7,915 nucleotides of DNA from Phycisphaerae bacterium (GTDB taxonomy: Bacteria; Planctomycetota; Phycisphaerae; Sedimentisphaerales; UBA12454), in contig JAQTQF010000074.1 in the NCBI GenBank assembly GCA_028712345.1, positions 1-7,915 on the forward strand. The letters run 5' to 3'. Shown piece after piece: positions 5,435 through 7,915 of this stretch (position 1 is its first letter; each line of letters opens with the position of its first letter). The translations under genes and the position numbers were made by a program. The notes below the pieces were generated by a model. The model worked only from the letters and a program-made list of their open reading frames with translations, was not told the origin of the DNA and ran no database searches.

Positions 5435-6445
5435 TTGGCTGAAAAAAAATACAAAATAACCGCCCTGATAGACATAGCAACCGTCCCGGAAGATGACCCG
5501 CAATTTCTTTCCGTCCTCCCAACACCAATAACCGAGTACCATGTCATTGGGGCTCTCCGGCACCTCGGGCACGATTTATCAATCGTCGCGGTCGGAGATG
5601 ATATTATCGCCGTTGCCGAACAGATCAGAGAGCAAAACCCAGACCTTGTTTTTAATATGACCGAGGAATTCGACGGCGACAGGAGCAAAGACAAAAATAT
5701 CGCAGCGATGCTCGAATTGCTGGCGATGCCGTTTACCGGAACAGGCTCCAACGGCCTTATGCTCTGCAGAGACAAAAGATTATGCAAACAGGTTCTTGCC
5801 CATCATCGAATCAAAGTGCCCGATTTTCTGTCCTTTCCGCCCGGCATAAAAATCAAAGTACCAAAATCCATACGGTTTCCTCTCGTTGTCAAGCCCGCAT
5901 TTGAAGACGGCTCAGAAGGCATCTCAAACGCCTCGATTGTGAACGATGTCAATGCCCTTGAGCAGAGGGTCCGGTTTGTTACCGAAAAATGGAATCAAAG
6001 CGCAATCGCCGAGGAATATATCGGCGGCAGAGAGTTTTATGTGGCGTTTATCGGCAACAAAAAGCCGACCCTCCTGCCGATTCGCGAATGTATTTTCAGC
6101 AATAACGGCAATGACGGTCCCCGTCTTGCGACTTATCGAGTAAAATGGGACAAAGAATACCGCGAGAAGTGGAATATAAATTATGACTTTGCGACTCTCG
6201 ACGAGGCAACGACAAAAAGTATTTATCGAATCTGCAAACGCGCATATAAACTGCTGCAATTGCGGGACTACGGCAGAATCGATTTAAGAGTTACCGAAGA
6301 TAATAAAATCGTCATTCTCGAAATAAATCCAAATCCTGACCTTGCCTACGGCGAAGAAGTTGCCGAGTCCGCTCTGAAGGCAGGATTGACATACGAAGAT
6401 TTCATAGAAAAAATTATCCAAACCGCAATGGCAAGATACAAATGA
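5435..6445 (+). CDS. ATP-grasp ligase related to D-alanine--D-alanine ligase
   Basis: A 336-residue cytoplasmic ligase, close to Ddl length. The start is TTG at 5435, with AAGGG seven bases upstream; the nearby ATG at 5430 is in another frame and stops after eight codons. The ATP-grasp fold is clear: VFNMTEEFDGDRS (72-84), a LELL-PFTGTGS segment (93-105), DKRLCKQVL (113-121), and the ATP-binding strand FPLVVKPA (148-155) with a glycine-rich loop. GRID at 280-283 and EINPNP at 296-301 supply D283, E296 and N298, with the same spacing as the magnesium ligands D257, E270 and N272 of E. coli DdlB; R281 matches R255. The Ddl N-terminal HGxxGEDG signature is absent, replaced by NMTEEFDG, and LEINPNPDL replaces the usual ENTxPG. 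It is therefore an amino-acid or peptide carboxylate-amine ligase whose substrate I cannot name; a true Ddl is less likely. It overlaps tadA by four bases. Confidence 0.85.
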   Translation: MAEKKYKITALIDIATVPEDDPQFLSVLPTPITEYHVIGALRHLGHDLSIVAVGDDIIAVAEQIREQNPDLVFNMTEEFDGDRSKDKNIAAMLELLAMPFTGTGSNGLMLCRDKRLCKQVLAHHRIKVPDFLSFPPGIKIKVPKSIRFPLVVKPAFEDGSEGISNASIVNDVNALEQRVRFVTEKWNQSAIAEEYIGGREFYVAFIGNKKPTLLPIRECIFSNNGNDGPRLATYRVKWDKEYREKWNINYDFATLDEATTKSIYRICKRAYKLLQLRDYGRIDLRVTEDNKIVILEINPNPDLAYGEEVAESALKAGLTYEDFIEKIIQTAMARYK

Positions 6446-6936
6446 TAATGCCCTTTCAAGAGCAGGAATTGCTCGACAAAAAGTTTATGGCTGCCGCCAT
6501 TGACCAGGCGAATATCGCCCTCGAAAACGGCGATGTGCCCGTCGGCGCCGTCATAGTCCATAAAAATAATATTATCGCAAAAGGTTATAACCAGCGGCAT
6601 CAGCTCAACGACCCGACGGCACACGCTGAAATTATTGCGATGACCGCCGCGAGCGCATATATCGGAAACTGGCGGCTGGAAGGCTGTACAATTTATGTTA
6701 CATTGGAGCCTTGCTCTATGTGTGCCGGTGCCTGTGTGCTGGCCAGGCTTGACAGGCTTGTTTTCGGCCCCGATGACCCAAAAGCCGGTGCCTGCGGAAG
6801 CCTGTATAATATCGTACAGGACGAAAGACTCAATCACAGATTAGATATAACTAAAGGCATTCTTGCCGAAGATTGCGCAAAACTGCTGCAGGATTTTTTT
6901 AGAAAGAAAAGAAATTCAACCGATAACTCTTTTTAA
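6442..6936 (+). CDS. tadA: tRNA-specific adenosine deaminase TadA
   Basis: A 164-residue zinc deaminase that converts A34 to inosine in tRNA-Arg(ACG), letting one tRNA read CGU, CGC and CGA. The cytidine/deoxycytidylate deaminase fold is intact: GDVPVGAVIV at 30-39, the HAE motif at 61-63 (zinc ligand H61, proton-shuttle E63), and PCSMC at 90-94 (zinc ligands C91 and C94). DPTAHAEI, GNWRLEGCTIYVTLEPC and the later DPKAGACGS segment are typical of TadA and not of guanine or cytosine deaminases. Length is normal. The start ATG overlaps the ligase stop in ATGA (6442-6445), indicating translational coupling; a second ATG at 6448 is an alternative start. hisF begins ten bases after the stop. Confidence 0.95.
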   Translation: MIMPFQEQELLDKKFMAAAIDQANIALENGDVPVGAVIVHKNNIIAKGYNQRHQLNDPTAHAEIIAMTAASAYIGNWRLEGCTIYVTLEPCSMCAGACVLARLDRLVFGPDDPKAGACGSLYNIVQDERLNHRLDITKGILAEDCAKLLQDFFRKKRNSTDNSF

Positions 6937-6946
6937 AGGAACGAAA

Positions 6947-7717
6947 ATGCAAAGCGACAGAAAAATAAAAATTATGCCCTGCCTTGATATGCAGAACGGC
7001 CGAGTGGTAAAAGGCGTTCATTTTGTAAACATAAAAGACGCCGGCGACCCTGCCGAATGCGCCAAGGCATACTGCCGGGCAGGCGCAGATGAGCTTGCTA
7101 TGCTGGATATTACCGCAACTGTCGAAAACAGGCCGACAATGCTCGATGTCGTCAAAAAAGTCGCCTTGGCCACTACCATTCCATTTACGGTCGGAGGCGG
7201 AATAGGCGACCTGAAAATCGCCGAAGCGGTTCTCAAAGCAGGCGCAGACAAAATCTCGACAAGCAGCGCTGCCTTTAGAAAACCGCAAATTATTTCCGAA
7301 ATGATAAAACAGTTCGGCCCAGAAAAAATAACCGTCGCCATTGATGTTGACAAAAATCCCAAACTGCCCAGCGGCTACGAAGTTTACATCGACGGCGGCA
7401 GAACTGCCACAGGAACCGATGCCGTCGAATGGGCTAAAAAGGTTGACTCCTTTGGCGTAAAAGTAATTCTCCCGACAAGCAAAGCCGCTGACGGCGCAAA
7501 GACAGGTTATGATTTGCCGTTGATAAAGGCGATAGCCGATGCAACCGGCGCCGAAATAGTCGCTTCGGGCGGAGCGGGCAAAATGGAGCATTTCTCAGAA
7601 GCCGTAAAAGCAGGCGCAACCGTTCTGCTTGCCGCATCGGTGTTTCATTTTAATATCATTGAAATCCCGAAACTTAAAGCCTTTTTGAGACAGGAAGGTT
7701 TAAATATAATCCTTTAA
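6947..7717 (+). CDS. hisF: Imidazole glycerol phosphate synthase cyclase subunit HisF
   Basis: A 256-residue (beta-alpha)8 barrel. With the glutaminase HisH it turns PRFAR and ammonia into imidazole glycerol phosphate and AICAR, linking histidine and purine synthesis. I chose ATG 6947 because AAAGGA (6935-6940) precedes it by six bases and the protein then begins like other HisF; the longer open frame from 6863 would overlap tadA extensively. Catalytic residues align with T. maritima HisF: D14 (D11), D133 (D130), K22 (K19) and D182 (D176). Phosphate-binding TVGGGI (81-86) and ASGGAGKMEHF (207-216) are present, and length is normal. Of the four gate residues R5, E46, K99 and E167, E49 and K102 are kept, but K8 and V173 replace the Arg and Glu. 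HisH and HisA are not in the window. A HisF paralogue used in sugar amidation is an alternative, but the overall match is to HisF proper. Confidence 0.92.
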   Translation: MQSDRKIKIMPCLDMQNGRVVKGVHFVNIKDAGDPAECAKAYCRAGADELAMLDITATVENRPTMLDVVKKVALATTIPFTVGGGIGDLKIAEAVLKAGADKISTSSAAFRKPQIISEMIKQFGPEKITVAIDVDKNPKLPSGYEVYIDGGRTATGTDAVEWAKKVDSFGVKVILPTSKAADGAKTGYDLPLIKAIADATGAEIVASGGAGKMEHFSEAVKAGATVLLAASVFHFNIIEIPKLKAFLRQEGLNIIL

Positions 7718-7755
7718 AGATATTTTAGGCAGCTTGGAGACTTTTTATTTAAATG

Positions 7756-7784
7756 TTGAAAATCCGCATAGAAACAAGTATTCT
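7756..7784 (+). promoter_or_regulatory. Probable sigma-70 promoter of tRNA-Ser(GGA)
   Basis: TTGAAA (7756-7761, five of six matches) and TATTCT (7779-7784, four of six) are separated by 17 bases. The -10 ends 12 bases before the tRNA 5' end, the same geometry as the promoter of tRNA-Lys in this window. It suggests the tRNA is transcribed independently of hisF. Confidence 0.6.
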
Positions 7785-7796
7785 TTGTTTTTTGCC

Positions 7797-7883
7797 GGAG
7801 AGGTGTCCGAGTGGCCGAAGGAGCAGCATTGGAAATGCTGTGTGCGGGTTACCGTACCGCGGGTTCGAATCCCGCTCTCTCCG
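7797..7883 (+). tRNA. tRNA-Ser (anticodon GGA)
   Basis: An 87-base class II tRNA. The acceptor GGAGAGG pairs with TCTCTCC (one G-U pair), and the discriminator is G. The anticodon arm CAGCA-TTGGAAA-TGCTG gives GGA, reading UCC and UCU. It has a long variable arm. The end of its variable arm and its T-arm up to CCCGC are identical to those of tRNA-Ser(CGA) at 4113-4201. The CCA end is not encoded; a run of seven T (7884-7890) follows and may aid termination. Confidence 0.96.
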
Positions 7884-7915
7884 TTTTTTTGTAGAAAGTA
7901 AACAATTAAGAATTC

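Noticed and set aside
6863..6946. Upstream extension of hisF to an ATG at 6863
   Set aside because: It would overlap the tadA C-terminus by over 70 bases and add 28 residues absent from HisF. ATG 6947 has a well-placed AAAGGA.
6899..7591. 230-residue minus-strand frame opposite hisF
   Set aside because: Antisense shadow; hisF on the plus strand has intact catalytic motifs, a good ribosome-binding site and normal length.
7910..7915. Terminal GAATTC as a cloning junction
   Set aside because: The window ends exactly on an EcoRI site, but a single 6-base match at one end can be chance and the left edge shows no matching site.

Overview
The window looks chromosomal, from a diderm (Gram-negative-type) bacterium. 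It encodes a TonB-dependent outer-membrane receptor and ordinary housekeeping genes, plus five tRNA genes, none of which encodes its own 3' CCA. I cannot fix the taxon from this sequence. The mix of a secreted CobN-like chelatase with a receptor, a divergent Ddl-like ligase and repeat-rich intergenic DNA would fit an environmental anaerobe, perhaps a planctomycete or relative, but that is a guess.

Left third (1-3758, minus strand): a two-gene transcription unit. A 670-residue TonB-dependent receptor (3758-1746) is followed after 62 bases by the N-terminal 561 residues of a CobN/Mg-chelatase H-type protein that starts with a signal peptide and runs off the left edge. Receptor plus exported CobN-type chelatase resembles the HmuR/HmuS pairing of Bacteroidota heme-uptake operons, and is the most interesting system here: probably capture of a metallo-tetrapyrrole (heme, cobamide or relative) and metal removal or insertion outside the cytoplasm.

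Middle (3759-5434): no convincing protein gene. It holds tRNA-Ser(CGA) and tRNA-Lys(CTT) on the minus strand, and tRNA-Met(CAT) and tRNA-Glu(CTC) on the plus strand. Between and beside them are several inverted-repeat elements: two related MITE-like palindromic units with TGTCATTCTGA-type ends, and two cassettes flanked by degenerate 7-bp repeats in opposite orientations.

Right third (5435-7883, plus strand): a tight operon of a Ddl-like ATP-grasp ligase (TTG start), tadA (4-base overlap) and hisF (10-base gap), then tRNA-Ser(GGA) with its own good promoter. TadA makes inosine at the tRNA wobble position. HisF is the cyclase half of imidazole glycerol phosphate synthase in histidine and AICAR formation. 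The ligase substrate is unknown. HisF keeps its catalytic aspartates but differs at two of the four residues of the ammonia-gate salt-bridge cluster.
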